Of a DNA stretch of 64,000 nucleotides, positions 44,201-55,677 are shown one piece after another. A program made the position numbers and the translations under genes. Under the pieces are notes generated by a model. The model did no database searches, was not told where the DNA came from, and saw only the letters and a list, made by a program, of their open reading frames with translations. Source of the DNA: Erodium maritimum (Eukaryota > Streptophyta > Magnoliopsida > Geraniales > Geraniaceae); contig OY997594.1 of the NCBI GenBank assembly GCA_963921825.1, positions 38,062,557 through 38,126,556 on the forward strand, given 5' to 3'. Every line of letters starts with the position of its first letter. Position 1 is the stretch's first letter.

Positions 44201-47200
44201 CATAAAGGCCTTAAGGGAAAAACAACAATAAATATAATATAGGGATAATGGCAAAAGGGGCGAACAACTATAATCTGCCCTTATAAATTGGGCAAGGACG
44301 GAAAACTGTCCAATGAAAAAAAAACATGCCCTGTAGGTTACAGTCTAAAACTTATTCAAATTAATTCAGTTTTTATAGAAATTAATTAATTTATACATTC
44401 AAAATTAGTTCTATAAAAAAAGTATTTTATTTATTCAAACTGAATTCTCAAAAATTCATTCAGATTTTATTAAAATAAAATTGTTCATTCAAAACTGATT
44501 TCTTAACATTCATTCAGATTTTATAAAAAAATATTTATTTATTCAAATCTGAATTTTCAAAATTACTAAAGAGTTTTTAAATATATATATAGGGAGACAA
44601 TCACGTGCGAACCTTCCTTACGGTGCGAACCTGCGAACCTCAAATCTGGTTTGCGGAAATAGCGAACATTGGTTTGCGGAAATAAGCATCCCAGTTTGCG
44701 GAAAAAAAAGTTTGAAAAAACAGCATTTTTTCTTGAGAAAATATGGTTTGCGAAAATAGTGTTTCTGGTTTGCGAAATTTTTGTCTGAGAATATTCACCT
44801 CAAACTGAGAACACTATTTCCGCAAACCAGATACACTAAACCAGCAGGTTTGCACGTTGCACCGTAAGCCATGGTTCGCACCTGATTGCACCCGTATATA
44901 TATATATATATTTTCAAATTTGATTTTTAAAATTAATTCAGATTTTATAAAAAAATATTTATTCCAAACTGATATTTTAAAATTACTATTTTATAACTTT
45001 TTCATTTAAATTTTAACAATACAAGGGTATTGTTTGAAAATATAAAAGTGATGTCATGGTATTTTGGTCTTTTTAAGCTATGAGAGCAATTTTGTCATTG
45101 TACCTAGAACTTAACAGATGACTGTGCACACTTCAGAGGGCCCTCCATTGCACGTTTTTTTATTAGGCAATTTTCTGTCCACACCCAACTCATAAAGACG
45201 CATTTTAGCAATTCCCCCCAAAATTACCATGAACTATCGACTTTTTGTAGGTTAGTACCCTTGTCATCAAATTGTTACAGTTGTGGCCCTGTACTCATTT
45301 TTTTTTTTTTTGCACTGTCTCAATTAGTTCTAAAATGACGATTTTGTCCTTCAATTTTTAAATTCAAAATCATACAAAAAAAATTACAGTCAGTCAATTT
45401 TTTATTATGTTATAAAGGTAATTAATGGTCGAACACACACCCATAAGTACAGATAGCAAGGACATTAAAGTGATGAAAATTCTGGGTTTTTTATTTTATT
45501 TTTTATATTTTCAAGGGCAAAACATCATTTTAGAGAGAATTGACACGAAAGTGCAACAAAATATAAGTTCAGGGCCACAGCCAACAACGATTCGAAGATA
45601 AGGGCACCAATCTGCAAAAAGTATGATACATTTGTGTGATTATCCCTATAATATAAGCAATAGAAATACAAGCATACCTCAGACCAGTTCAGGCAATCTA
45701 TGGCTTTAACCAATTTGTTCTCATCTTTGATTTTCTCAATTGATGTTTCCTGAATCCCTTTCCATATAACAGCCGGGTCCCAGCTTGAAAAGGATGAGCT
45801 GTCAAATACCTGCTTAACAATAACAGGTTCGCCCTTAGCCCAATGCTTCCTGAAGTTGCCAATCCCTTCAGTTCTAATATCTTCAGATGCAGGGCAGTAC
45901 AAATAATTATCATCGTTGTCCTCTCTATAAGCATATTGGCAGATTCCAGTACTACTGAACCCAGTTTTTAGACTTCCATTGTCATGAACTTGACAGCCAC
46001 TAACCATTTCCTCCACATTTTTGACCAGCTTGGCAACCCAATTCATCTTGAAAATACGACTCAAGTTTAATGACGAGTAACCACAGCCACCATTTTCCTT
46101 TGAGGGACAGGGAATGCTTCCATCACTGTTGGCTTTCCAATCGGAAAACATATCTGATAAATATGGTTTTAGCTTCGATATTTTCAATTGTTCCATTTCT
46201 ATGATTTGATTTTTCCCATCAATATGATTATATGATACTTCCCCTTTAGCATCACATGCAGATGCTTCCCGAAGGTCTTGGCAACAATTAAGGCACAGAT
46301 CATATGAGCAGTTTGCACAGCGGCGATGGTAATCAATAATAGGTATCCTACATAAATTGCTGCAAGAAAACAGAAAAGAATGAGCTACCAATCTTTCTGC
46401 AATAAAAGAAACATAGTAACTAGTCTAATCCGACTGTCAATCGACCCCACCTACATGACAAGTCTAAAATAAACCCAATCTACCAGTAAAAACATCCAGT
46501 TCCCCAAGTCTCCCATAATGTTCATCTACCAAAACCATATCCAGATGTTCCATTCATCATGCAAACAAGATTGACCAAGTGAAACACTACGACCAGACTG
46601 ATAGGACTATATAGAAATTGCAGGATCAATTCGCCCATTACCACAAGGCATCCCTGAAACTGCAATAAAGTATGCAACACGAGGATCAATGAAAATAAAT
46701 CACAAGCTATACTATATACCAGCACATCTGTTCATCCGCGTTCAATTTTGACCTGGTAAGATCTATGCCTATTCCTGAAACAGGAAAATATGTACAAATT
46801 GGTCACATAAGGACAAAACTAACAGCCCTCTAAGCACCAGTACAAAACCAAATGCATCTTACCACGAAGTCTTTTCTCTAGTTCTACTTCAGAGGACTGT
46901 TTGTGATGGATCCGCTTAATTATAGGAAGCACTGAAGATAGTACACAGTGAAGATATTGCAACTTGTCTAAAACAGGTATCTCCCGTATACGTATCTGAA
47001 AATTCATATTTAATAGATCATTTTTCAACTGAATAGAGTAACCTATCATAGAAACTGATAATAAAGCTGCCCGTAAGAAGAGAAAATACCTTTATCATAT
47101 TATCCCCGCGTAAGCAAACCTTGCAATTACAAATACCACGACATGCTGGACATACCTTCTCAATGTCTTCTAATGGGATAGTTGAGTACCTAGAGGGTAG

Positions 47201-49031
47201 GGGAAACAAACTCATTGTGCTGTTAACTTGTACATAAAGGTAAATCTAGCCTAGAAAACTGAACCTTACCATGTAGAAATACAGCTATCACAGTAACCTC
47301 TCCTATCGCATCTGTTACACCAAACAACTCCTCCCTTGTCATTCCTTCGACACTGATGACAAGTTTGCCCACCAGTATCTTCGGAGGAGGAATCTGTGCT
47401 TTGGTCGGAGTATTCCTGTAAAGCAGCGCCTTAGAATTGTATTCAGAAAACTTGTAGCAAGAAAAGAAGAAAATAACATTTTAGAGCATAAGTGAATCAA
47501 CATACTAACTGACAACTGCACTCAGTCAGATCTTACAGGGAAACCAGAATTGGATGATGTGAAAATCCCAACAACTAACCCACTCTAAATATCGTTTTAC
47601 AGGAACACATCGTACCACCTTTTCTTAGCCAAAACGTAGCCTACACACCATCTTTGTATGTAATTGTTAAAACTCCATCAAATTTGGATGTGAAACGTCC
47701 AAAATGCCCCGAACGATTCTGCATAATTTCTTTAGATAACCCCAAAAACCACCCCCCTACTTTCCGCGTTTTGCAACAAGAAACTGTAGACGACTTTTTT
47801 CCAAAAACTAACGGTGTGTATTGCAACAATTTGCGCCCAGATTGGCGTTGTCATAACGGTTGAGAAAAAAATGTAGCAGATAGGTTACTTTTAGGCAAAG
47901 AAAAGGTGGTACGGTGTGTTCTTGCAAAACGATAGTTAAAGTGGATTAGTTTTGGGGGTTATCCCTTGGACAATTGTACACATTCATCCATTTCAAACTC
48001 TTGCTTCTCCATAATACTTAGTAAATTTATTGAATCAAGAATAAAACTTCACAAACATGCCTATAACAAATCAAATTATGTATATCTTCACTCTTCTGTA
48101 ACAACCCACCAAATGTTGTTGATTATCACTAACTATTGTGTTACAACCCAACAAGATAAATATCTCCATAGACTAGAGAAGCAAAACTTGACTTAAAGTC
48201 CATGACATCATAGTTCATTTGGGATCTCACTATAAGAGTGATTGGAGAAGTTTGGACATTAAGCTTAATATCACAAAATAAATTCACTTTACAGATTGAG
48301 GGACAGAAAGCCAAACAACTTTTTTTGTAATATTGACATGAGCGTGAGAAGTTCACATAAATAAATTGCTTTCAAATAGTTCCCAAATGGTTTCTTTCCG
48401 ACTCATAAAAAAATGTTTGTCAAATGAATATGAAAAGAATTGATAATCATAAAAAATGCAACAGCAACATTTAGATATTCACCCGACATATGCCACCATA
48501 ACTCACCAACATAGCATTAGCAGCATCAAAGGTCCCCTGTGATCTGCTTCTAGACGAATCCAATCCACCCGAAAGAGGTGGTGTTTTATAGGACCCCAAA
48601 CCATCTTCAAAGTCTGTAGAACCTCTCTGTGAATCCTCATTTGTCTTCAATGCACTCCGGGCAGACAAACTCCTCATAGGAGTATCAGGCGAATACTGAA
48701 ACGAGCTTGACTGCATCTTCTCCTTAGACCTCTTCCCAGAAGATGGGTAATCCCCACCTTTTGCATTGATAAGGGGTGTGTCGTAATCGTCACTCTTACT
48801 CTCCAAGTAAATGTCACCATCATCAGAAGGCTTCCTCTTGGCCTTCTTCAAGCTAGCTCGGAGTGCCGAATTGGCAGCCCTCTTCTTCGCCTGAATGTAG
48901 TGCTTCTCGCACACTGTTTTATCGGGCATAGACTTGGCAGTGCACCTCCACTGCTTCCCATCCGACCTCTTGCACCGCAAATCATCAGGAATCCCCACAT
49001 TATCCTCTCCACTACCCCGTGATAGATCCAT
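40980..49031 (-). CDS. JMJ24: JMJ24-like WRC/RING/JmjC protein (13 exons)
   Basis: Exons by position: 49031-48507, 47415-47270, 47189-47090, 46995-46863, 46774-46720, 46359-45678, 44087-43758, 43253-42828, 42741-42669, 42358-42273, 41621-41502, 41376-41306, 41079-40980; every intron is GT-AG and the total is 2847 bp (948 aa plus stop). Domains: WRC (C-X9-C-X10-C-X2-H, residues 20-47), RING-like zinc fingers from CHQCRRND to [14 protein letters not shown] (exons 2-3), a second Cys-rich block in exon 6 ([20 protein letters not shown]), JmjC from exon 6 to 11. The Fe(II) ligand positions read H651-C-N653 and, in [11 protein letters not shown]846 where active KDM3 enzymes have H-C-D and His, so demethylase activity is unlikely. 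Arabidopsis JMJ24 (At1g09060) shares this loss and is reported to act as a ubiquitin ligase on CMT3. The C-terminus [17 protein letters not shown] is characteristic of the family. Confidence 0.93.
41186..41246. repeat. ATT trinucleotide microsatellite in intron 12 of the JMJ24-like gene
   Basis: About 20 ATT units between exons 12 and 13. The opposite strand gives a run of Asn codons, which is not a protein. Confidence 0.95.
44247..45225. mobile_element. Inverted-repeat (Mutator-style) element in intron 6 of the JMJ24-like gene
   Basis: The left arm GGGATAATGGCAAAAGGGGC, followed by ATTGGGCAAGGACGGAAAAC, pairs with the inverted right arm at about 45140-45225 (GAGTTGGGTGTGGACAGAAA on minus). 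The left arm has about 19 extra bases. A TA-flanked element is nested at 44591-44894. Outer borders are uncertain because the neighbouring element shares the GGGATAAT end. Confidence 0.6.
44591..44894. mobile_element. TA-flanked inverted-repeat element, copy e
   Basis: The left end GGGAGACAATCACGTGCGAA pairs with the inverted right end GGGTGCAATCAGGTGCGAAC. TATATATATA flanks both sides. The interior contains repeated GGTTTGCGGAAA words like copies b and d. Confidence 0.85.
45205..45656. mobile_element. Mutator-style MITE in intron 6
   Basis: The left arm GACTTTTTGTAGGTTAGTAC, TTGTGGCCCTGTACTC, TTTTGCACTGTCTC pairs with the inverted right arm TACTTTTTGCAGATTGGTGC, TGTGGCCCTGAACTTA, GTTGCACTTTCGTGTC. 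Arms are over 100 bp with about 75 per cent match by eye. The right end (inverted) is GGGATAATCACAC, a common style for non-autonomous Mutator elements. Confidence 0.75.
47560..47965. mobile_element. Inverted-repeat MITE in intron 1
   Basis: The left arm CACTCTAAATATCGTTTTAC, then ACATCGTACCACCTTTTCTT, pairs with the inverted right arm CACTTTAACTATCGTTTTGC, then ACACCGTACCACCTTTTCTT. Arms are about 90 bp, the whole about 405 bp. The interior has no domain; the 62-69-codon frames in it are chance. Confidence 0.8.
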
Positions 49032-49479
49032 AGCAACTCACTCTATACACAACAATCAATCAACAAAAATATGCAAATCGTTACGCCGATACCAAGATCA
49101 TCCTAAACAACACAACAAATTGCCGTTCAAAACCCACCAACACAACCGCATTGGAGCAAAAGGTAAAATTAGAACGAGAACAGAAAGCAAAAGGACAATA
49201 GCTGATTCTGCGAAGAGAAACATTACCTGAGACTAGGGTTTCGGGAAGAGAAGGCGAGATTGGGAAGGAGATGGAGATGGAGATGGAGAAGAGCGAGGAT
49301 TGCGAAACATATGCGCTGTTCAGAGAAGATAGAAATTGGGGGGAAATTGGGATGTAAATTGAGGTTAGGGCTTTTGTCTGTCTGCGAGAGTCTAATTCTA
49401 AGCGGAGGAGGCTCACAGACCTATGGTGGCCCCCTCTCTCTCTCCGTTTCTGTGACTATTTTTTTTCAGACAACTCTGC

Positions 49480-50039
49480 AAGTTAAAGCCATGATGAACT
49501 CACCTGTTTCTTTTTCCTTTTATTTTTTCTTTTTCCTAAAACCGTTATCTTATTGTTCAGGTAAAAAATAATTCCGATCATGTGCATAAATATAATTTCC
49601 GAATTATAAGGATTGAATATCATTGGTTGAATCCGTGAAGTTTTTTGATAAAACTATTATTGAATGGAATTTTGAGCAACCAAATGTGTCTATTCAACAA
49701 GTATGTATGTAAACTAGAAATTAAATGAGTGGGAATGGATAATGTTTTGGAACATGCAAGAGTCTTGTTGTTTTAAATGTGAAGGCATAGGTGTATTATT
49801 TAAAATGACTTAGAATACATAAAGTATATTCGGTATAAAAAAATCTAGACCGTATCGGAACAGGTACAGAATAAGTCGTCCTAACTATTAGTAGGCGACA
49901 CTATTTGCTGCTCTAGTCACATACTCAAATTTAACATACTTGAGAAACAAAAAATGAAACAACATTCCTCAATAATTGTCTCATAGGTGAGAAGAGGGGG
50001 ACGTTCCCAAGAACTAATCTCATAATATACTTCTAATTG
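49480..50039. other. Upstream flank of the JMJ24-like gene
   Basis: AT-rich, no domain or repeat with clear ends. The proximal part (49031-49450) is the probable promoter and 5' untranslated region, with a GGAGAT run at about 49265-49290 and a CT run at about 49433-49445. Confidence 0.4.
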
Positions 50040-50277
50040 TATTTTCAGGATGCTCGGTATGTTCCCTAAGAGTCATAGGATCCCTTCCACTTGAGTAGTG
50101 CTCCCGTCCCCAAGGGTCTTTCGGAGGTCCTGTCTGAGTAGAGATTATGTCCCCCGAACCCCCGTAGTCGGGAAGTACCTCATTGGGTAATATTTGGCCT
50201 TAAAAACCCGGGCCACCAGATTCTGCTGTTCTGAGAGGAATTTGCACCCTATCTTAGTGAGAAGCGTCAGGTTCATA
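50040..50277 (-). pseudogene. LINE ORF2 C-terminal scrap
   Basis: The minus strand reads LLTKIGCKFLSEQQNLVARV, FKAKYYPMRYFPTTGVRGT, stop, SLLRQDLRKTLGDG. This is the post-RT block (LL-x-N/K...SLVARV-KAKYFP...GNG) of plant LINEs. It ends exactly where a 5'-truncated family-A LTR begins. Confidence 0.85.
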
Positions 50278-51755
50278 TCATAAGTGTTGGAGTAATATGT
50301 CGTGTGTGTTTCCGGTCTATGCCCACCATGCGAATAAAACCATAGATCAGGATGGATCACACTCGATGAGGTCCCTAGTCAATAGTCTTCGCTGGAAGAG
50401 ACTAGTATGAAATATGACTCTTGATGGCTTACGTTTTATTGCCCATAGAAAAGGGTTCCGGAGTCTGATCATAGACATCGTGTGGGACATGATGTTGGAC
50501 GACCCGACCTGAATATGTTCCATAGATTAAGTCATGAACATATTCAGAGTCGTTGCTTGTCAGGTATCCTTAGACCGAGGAGTCTATATGATTGCTATGC
50601 AGTAAACAACCAAGTTTGGCCTGAAAGCCCAACGTTGCACCGTGACTGGGCTTTCATAACGGCCAGGATTGGCTTGGGGAATGACTGCATGGGTTACATG
50701 ATAGACGGTTAAGGGATTTATCCCTCATACTGCGGTATGGGAAAGATATATGGTTCACGGTTGCTTGATCGAGAGTGACTAACAGGAAAGCATGACCATG
50801 CACATGATACAGGGTATCATAAGGTCAGTCATCTCATATATCAAGGAACACTGATTGAGAATAATAAGGATGCGGCTCTATGCCTTATCTCAATCAGGAT
50901 ATCGGAGATAATGGATAATGACAAGGACGACGGAAAGGTCAGAATCGATAGGGGCGATTCATTATTCAGGGTCAGGCAATACTGAGTCTCGTTAGCCGCC
51001 ACATTAGTAAGATCAAGTAAAATGGGATTTTACGTTGATCTTACCGACATGCATAGACTTAAGGGTCACACCGATATTTTGATACTCATTAAGAACACGA
51101 CGAACCTAAGTTGGAGGGAATAGTGGCGGGGATAGCCAAAGTGGACCGGCTAGCATATTGGGATCGACATGGGCTCTCATGGAAAGACCCATGGCCGACC
51201 CACATAGGCTAGGCCCAACAAGGACTTAAGTCATTATATGACTAATTATTCTTGTTGACCAAAATTGGATAGGTACCAATTTCCACAAAACTAATAAACT
51301 TGGATAGTTTATTAGCTCCACCTTGCATCTAGACTTGGACACTTGTCTAATGTTGGGAGTTAAGTGAGTCCACTTAACTAAACATGCAAGAGAGGTTGGA
51401 GAACATCACATGCAAGTGTAGAGAAAGAGAGAGAGAGAGAGACTACTTCTTCTCCTACCTTGGCCGAACCCCCTCCAAGCTTCAAGGTTGTTTGTGCATG
51501 TTTTTGAGTCATCAAACTCAAGAACTGCGTTGGCTTTGATTCCATCTCGGATACGTAGACGTCCAAGGGACTCAAGCCGAGCATTTCGTTGGTGTTCTAC
51601 CTCTCTTTCCTTCAAGAATTAACAAGGTGATGTTCTTGAAACCTTGCTGAATTTTTAACTTTGTTCTTCATATTTGGTAGTGTTAATTTACTTGATTCAT
51701 GGTTAATTTCCGCTGCAATTCTTGTTTCTCTTGTCCACAACATCGAGTTCCAACA
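50278..51755 (+). mobile_element. Family-A copia 5' LTR, 5'-truncated
   Basis: Lacks about the first 90 bp of the LTR; begins at the GTTGGAGTAATAT block and ends GTTCCAACA. A primer-binding site follows after one base. Matches 2172-3859 and the other family-A copies throughout. Confidence 0.9.
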
Positions 51756-51756
51756 G

Positions 51757-51768
51757 TGGTATCAGAGC
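51757..51768 (+). promoter_or_regulatory. Copia primer-binding site
   Basis: TGGTATCAGAGC directly after the LTR end, complementary to the 3' end of initiator methionine tRNA. Confidence 0.92.
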
Positions 51769-53380
51769 ATGGCTACCAACGGGAAAAACAAGAGCTGAAA
51801 TTTCCAGTTTTGGTGCTAGGAATTTTGAAGTGCTTGCTGGTTTTTATTATTTAAAGTGCTTAAAAATACATGTTAGCTTCTTAATTTCATGTTTTGGCAT
51901 ATTTGGATGTATGCTTGATTGATAACATGATTTAATCTCTTGCATGTGGGTTTTAAGCATGAAATTGGTGATTCTCGAAATAAAATCAAATCTGTTTGTT
52001 TTTGGACAAAGTTTAATTTTCGGGGTCACGAGACCGGGACTCTCGGGGAGCCGATCCTGTGACCGGATGGGGCTCCGTTGGACAGAGCTAGGCCGAGTCG
52101 TGACTATTGGATAGTCGGAATGTCGGGGCTAAACCATTTGGGGAATTGCGACGAGTTTGGAACCGTCATGATGAACTACAAAATTAAACGTTCGGAAAAC
52201 TCATTTTTGAAACCGGTTTCGATAAACCGTGTAATAATTTTCGAAACTTGGAAGCTAATTATAATCAGTCATATCTCGTTGTTTGATAACATGTTGTATG
52301 ATGTGATAATTATGCATGGTGTACGTTATTAAGCCCCGGGTAGTTTTATCGCTTTTCTTGGACTGCGTGCCGATAGTGTTAGCGTGTAACTATTCTTTTA
52401 AAGGTGTGGTCATCGTACCACTTGTTTGTAATAATTATTATTTCCCGACATGCGAGTCGTGTATTTTATTGTAACCGTTATCGCTGGCTTGGAGACAAAG
52501 AAGCTCAAGAGGCGAGTGGGAGACCGTAGGAAACGGCTTGGAGTAGATGGACATCAAGAGGCGAGTGGGAGACCGTAGGAAACGGCTTGGAGTCAAGATT
52601 GCTCAAGACCGGGTTGGGAATAGTTTAAGGGGCTATGACGTGCACGTCTTTATGCTTGATGCTTGGTTTAAATTATGCATGATTGTATGGTTAGAATGCA
52701 TGCTTAGATTTAAACTTTCAAGCAAATCACCTCACATGCAAAGATAAAATTGGTTTTAATCGTTTGTTTGTGAGCCCCTGAACCGTCTTTACATTGGATG
52801 TAGTAGACGGGTTCGAAGGAAGAATTACATTGGATGTAATTGGAGACGTCATTACATTTGGAATGTAGTTGACGTTCTCATCGCATCAATGATGTGCCAA
52901 AAAGTTCAAACACGACAAGACAAGTAAAAACAGGTCATGTCCGATACCTCCCAATTTATCAACAACTTCCTACTTCCCCGTCCTATGGGTGTCGTGCGCC
53001 TTAGCGAAGCATCCATGGGAAGGCGATGTAGCAAGTTTGGTCGGCATATGTGGGTGTCATGCGCCTTAGCGAAGCACCTACATAGTGACGAGCCATAGTT
53101 GAAAATTGGTGGACCCGACTACGATTCTCAGCCTGAGGTTGAGCTAGGGTATCAGATAGGGTAAGTCGTGCACTTAAGTACATACCCTAAACAAGAGTCA
53201 CATTGGATGTGATCGGATGGACTCTGGCCTACATAGCTCGGTTGAGTGGTGAGCCTTAGTTCAGCTCAATCGAGTGAATCAAGGTTCTTGGTTTAAGATT
53301 CTATAGGTTTATAATCGACTGTCGGTGTTTGAACTCGATCTTCATAATTTATTCAGCTTAGTGATTAAATTCACTTTGTC
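51769..53380 (+). mobile_element. Leader of family-A copia element
   Basis: About 1.6 kb of noncoding leader between primer-binding site and gag. Parts match the minus-strand leader at 22.47-23 kb. A 49-bp unit (CAAGAGGCGAGTGGGAGACC...) is present twice at about 52505-52600. ACATTGGATGTAAT-type words and short CGCCTTAGCGAAGCA repeats recur at 52780-53210. Confidence 0.75.
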
Positions 53381-54478
53381 ATGTAGATCAAAATAGCTAA
53401 CACATCAGCGAACACTGGTAGTTTGTCACTAAAACTCATTCTTGACAGGGTCAAGCTTAATGGGACAAACTACCTGGACTGGGACAGAAACTTAAGGATA
53501 GTCCTCAAATTCGAACCCAAGGAATATGTCCTTGACCAGGTTTTCCCTAAGGAGCCAACTAATAACGCTATAAGGGTCGTCAAGGATGCATACCTAAAGC
53601 ACCTAAGCGATGTCATCGATGTAGCGTGTATTATGCTAGGTTGCATGGAGCCTAATCTCCAGGGCCAGTTCATGGAGTACTCTGAGGATCCCTATACTTT
53701 GATGGGGGTCATCAAGGATATGTTCAAGGAGAGGGCACGTATCGAAAGGTACAATGTCCTCAACGAACTTCTCTCGTGCAAAATGTCAGCAGGGAGCTCC
53801 TTGGGTCTTCATGTCATGAAAATGAAGGGGCATCTCGATCATCTTAATAGACTGGATCTTAAGATTGAAAACGAGATGACTGCGGATGTGGTTCTGCGTT
53901 CCCTTCCTCGTGCTTATAGTGGGTTTTTCATGAACTACCACTTGCATGATATGGACAAGACCATCTCAAAGTTGCACAGTATGCTGGTAACTGCTGAAAA
54001 GAACGTAAGGGATCAGGGATCCAAGGATGTTATGATGGTCAGACAGGGAAATTGTTTCAAGAGGGAAACTGTGAGAGGCAAGGGCAAGACCCCTATGCAC
54101 TTGGCAGGAAAGATAAGAATTTCGAAGCGTCCTAACCATCCTAGGACTAGGGAGTCCTCAAGGAAAGGGAAGGAGGTCGAGAATGTCTACTTCTACTGTC
54201 AACAATCTGGTCACTAGAAGAAAGATTGCAGAAAGTTTTTAGATGATCTGAAGAAGGGCAGTGGGACTGCGCCTACATCAGGTATTTACTTTATAGAGCT
54301 CAATCTCGCTACTTCCAAAGATTCATGGGTATTGGATATCGGAGCTGAATCTCACATTTGCATTAATGTGCAGTGGCTGGAAGGTAGGAGGAGATTGAAG
54401 AAGGACGAGGTGGACCTCAGAGTGGGCAACAAGACCAAAGTTGTGGCGACTGTTGTAGGATCCATTATGTCATAACTT
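53381..54478 (+). pseudogene. Family-A copia gag plus start of protease, truncated
   Basis: Gag blocks SLKLILDRVKLNGTNYLDWD, RNLRIVLKFEPKEYVLDQ, MKGHLDHLNRLDLKIENEM and LRSLPRAYSGFFMNYH are typical of copia Gag. A CCHC zinc knuckle is spoiled: YFYCQQSGH, stop (54216), KKDCRKF, with the first Cys changed to Tyr. The protease start reads DSWVLDIGAESHICIN, where the active-site D-T/S-G is D-I-G. The presumed ATG at 53381 is followed at once by TAG. The frame ends at TAA near 54476, where similarity to the element stops. Integrase and RT are absent here. Confidence 0.9.
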
Positions 54479-54759
54479 AAAGTCACTTTCCATTTACAAA
54501 AAAGGAAAAAAACTGTCAAATGATAACGCAACCGTGAAACTGGCTTGCAAAAGGTCGTTAATGCCCTTGCATTTGAAAATGGGTATATATCCCAAGGAGA
54601 CAGATATAACCTATTGAAATTCTTCCCTTTCTTCTCTGAAAAATCGCAAGCCGTGTGGGAACTTTCCCGTGTGGTGGCGTAAGGTCCATCAAATTGAGTG
54701 AATCGGTGTTGCTCGTGTGGGAACTGCTCTTAAAAGAGGATTGGAGGTGAAGCTACGTT
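54479..54759. other. Unassigned sequence right of the truncated gag
   Basis: No domain recognised. Short words GTGTGGGAACT recur twice. May be the edge of the next repeat unit. Confidence 0.35.
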
Positions 54760-54970
54760 GATCCATTTCTTCAGTTTTAATATGAAATAAAGTAAGAGTT
54801 TCGAATTGAATGATGAAACTAGGGATTGTTGATCCATTTTTCAATTTTAATATGAAATAAAACAAGGGTTTCGAAATGAATGATGAAACTCGGGATTATT
54901 GATCCATTTTTCAGTTTTAATAAGAAATAAAACAAGGGTTTAGAAATGAATGATGAAACTAGAGATTGTA
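54760..54970 (+). repeat. Tandem repeat, three copies of about 70 bp
   Basis: GATCCATTT...GATGAAACTAGGGATTGTT units start at 54760, 54831 and 54901. Copies differ at several bases. Confidence 0.9.
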
Positions 54971-54974
54971 ATTT

Positions 54975-55670
54975 GGGGGTTATGGGGGTTTCATTGTAGG
55001 ATGAAAAAATATGGTGTGCTATGAAATTTAGGGTTTGATTTGGATTGATGAATTTAGGGTTTGCTTTGTATTGATGAATTTAGGGTTTGATTTGTGTTAT
55101 GAATTTAGGGTTTGATTTGTATTCTGAAATTTGGGATTTTGATTTGGATTGATGAATTTAGGGTTTGATTTGTATTGATGAATTTAGGGTTTGCTTTGTA
55201 TTGATGAATTTAGGGTTTGATTTGTGTTATGAATTTAGGGTTCGATTTGTATTCTGGATTTTAGGGTTCAATTTGTATTCTGAATTTTAGGGTTTGATAT
55301 ATGGTTTCAGATTTAGGGGGTTGTGTTTTGAAATTTAAGGTTCGATTTGTATTCTGAAATTTAGGGTTTGATTTATATTATGAAATTTAAGGTTCGATTT
55401 GTATTATGAAATTTATGGCTCGATTTGTATTCTGAAACTCAGGGTTTGATTTGTATTATGAAATTTAGGGTTCGATTTGTATTCTAAAATTTAGGGTTCG
55501 ATTTGTATTCTGAATTTTAGGGTTCGATTTGTATTATGAATTTGAGGGTTTGACATGTGGTTTAAGATTTAGGGGCTTGTATTCTGAAATTTAGGGTTTG
55601 ATTTGGTTTCAGTTAGGTCTCATTTATAGTGGTTTTGATTTTAGGGTTTGAAATTGAGGTTTGCTTTCAT
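54975..55670 (+). repeat. Telomere-like degenerate minisatellite (TTTAGGGTTTGA words)
   Basis: More than twenty occurrences of TTTAGGGTT or close variants, spaced about 25-30 bp with GATTTGTATTCTGAAA-type spacers. The plant telomere heptamer TTTAGGG is embedded in each unit, but the spacing rules out a true telomere tract. Confidence 0.85.
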
Positions 55671-55677
55671 ATAGTCA

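Noticed and set aside
54975..55670. Interstitial telomere or chromosome end
   Set aside because: TTTAGGG words are separated by 18-25 bp spacers and never in uninterrupted tandem.
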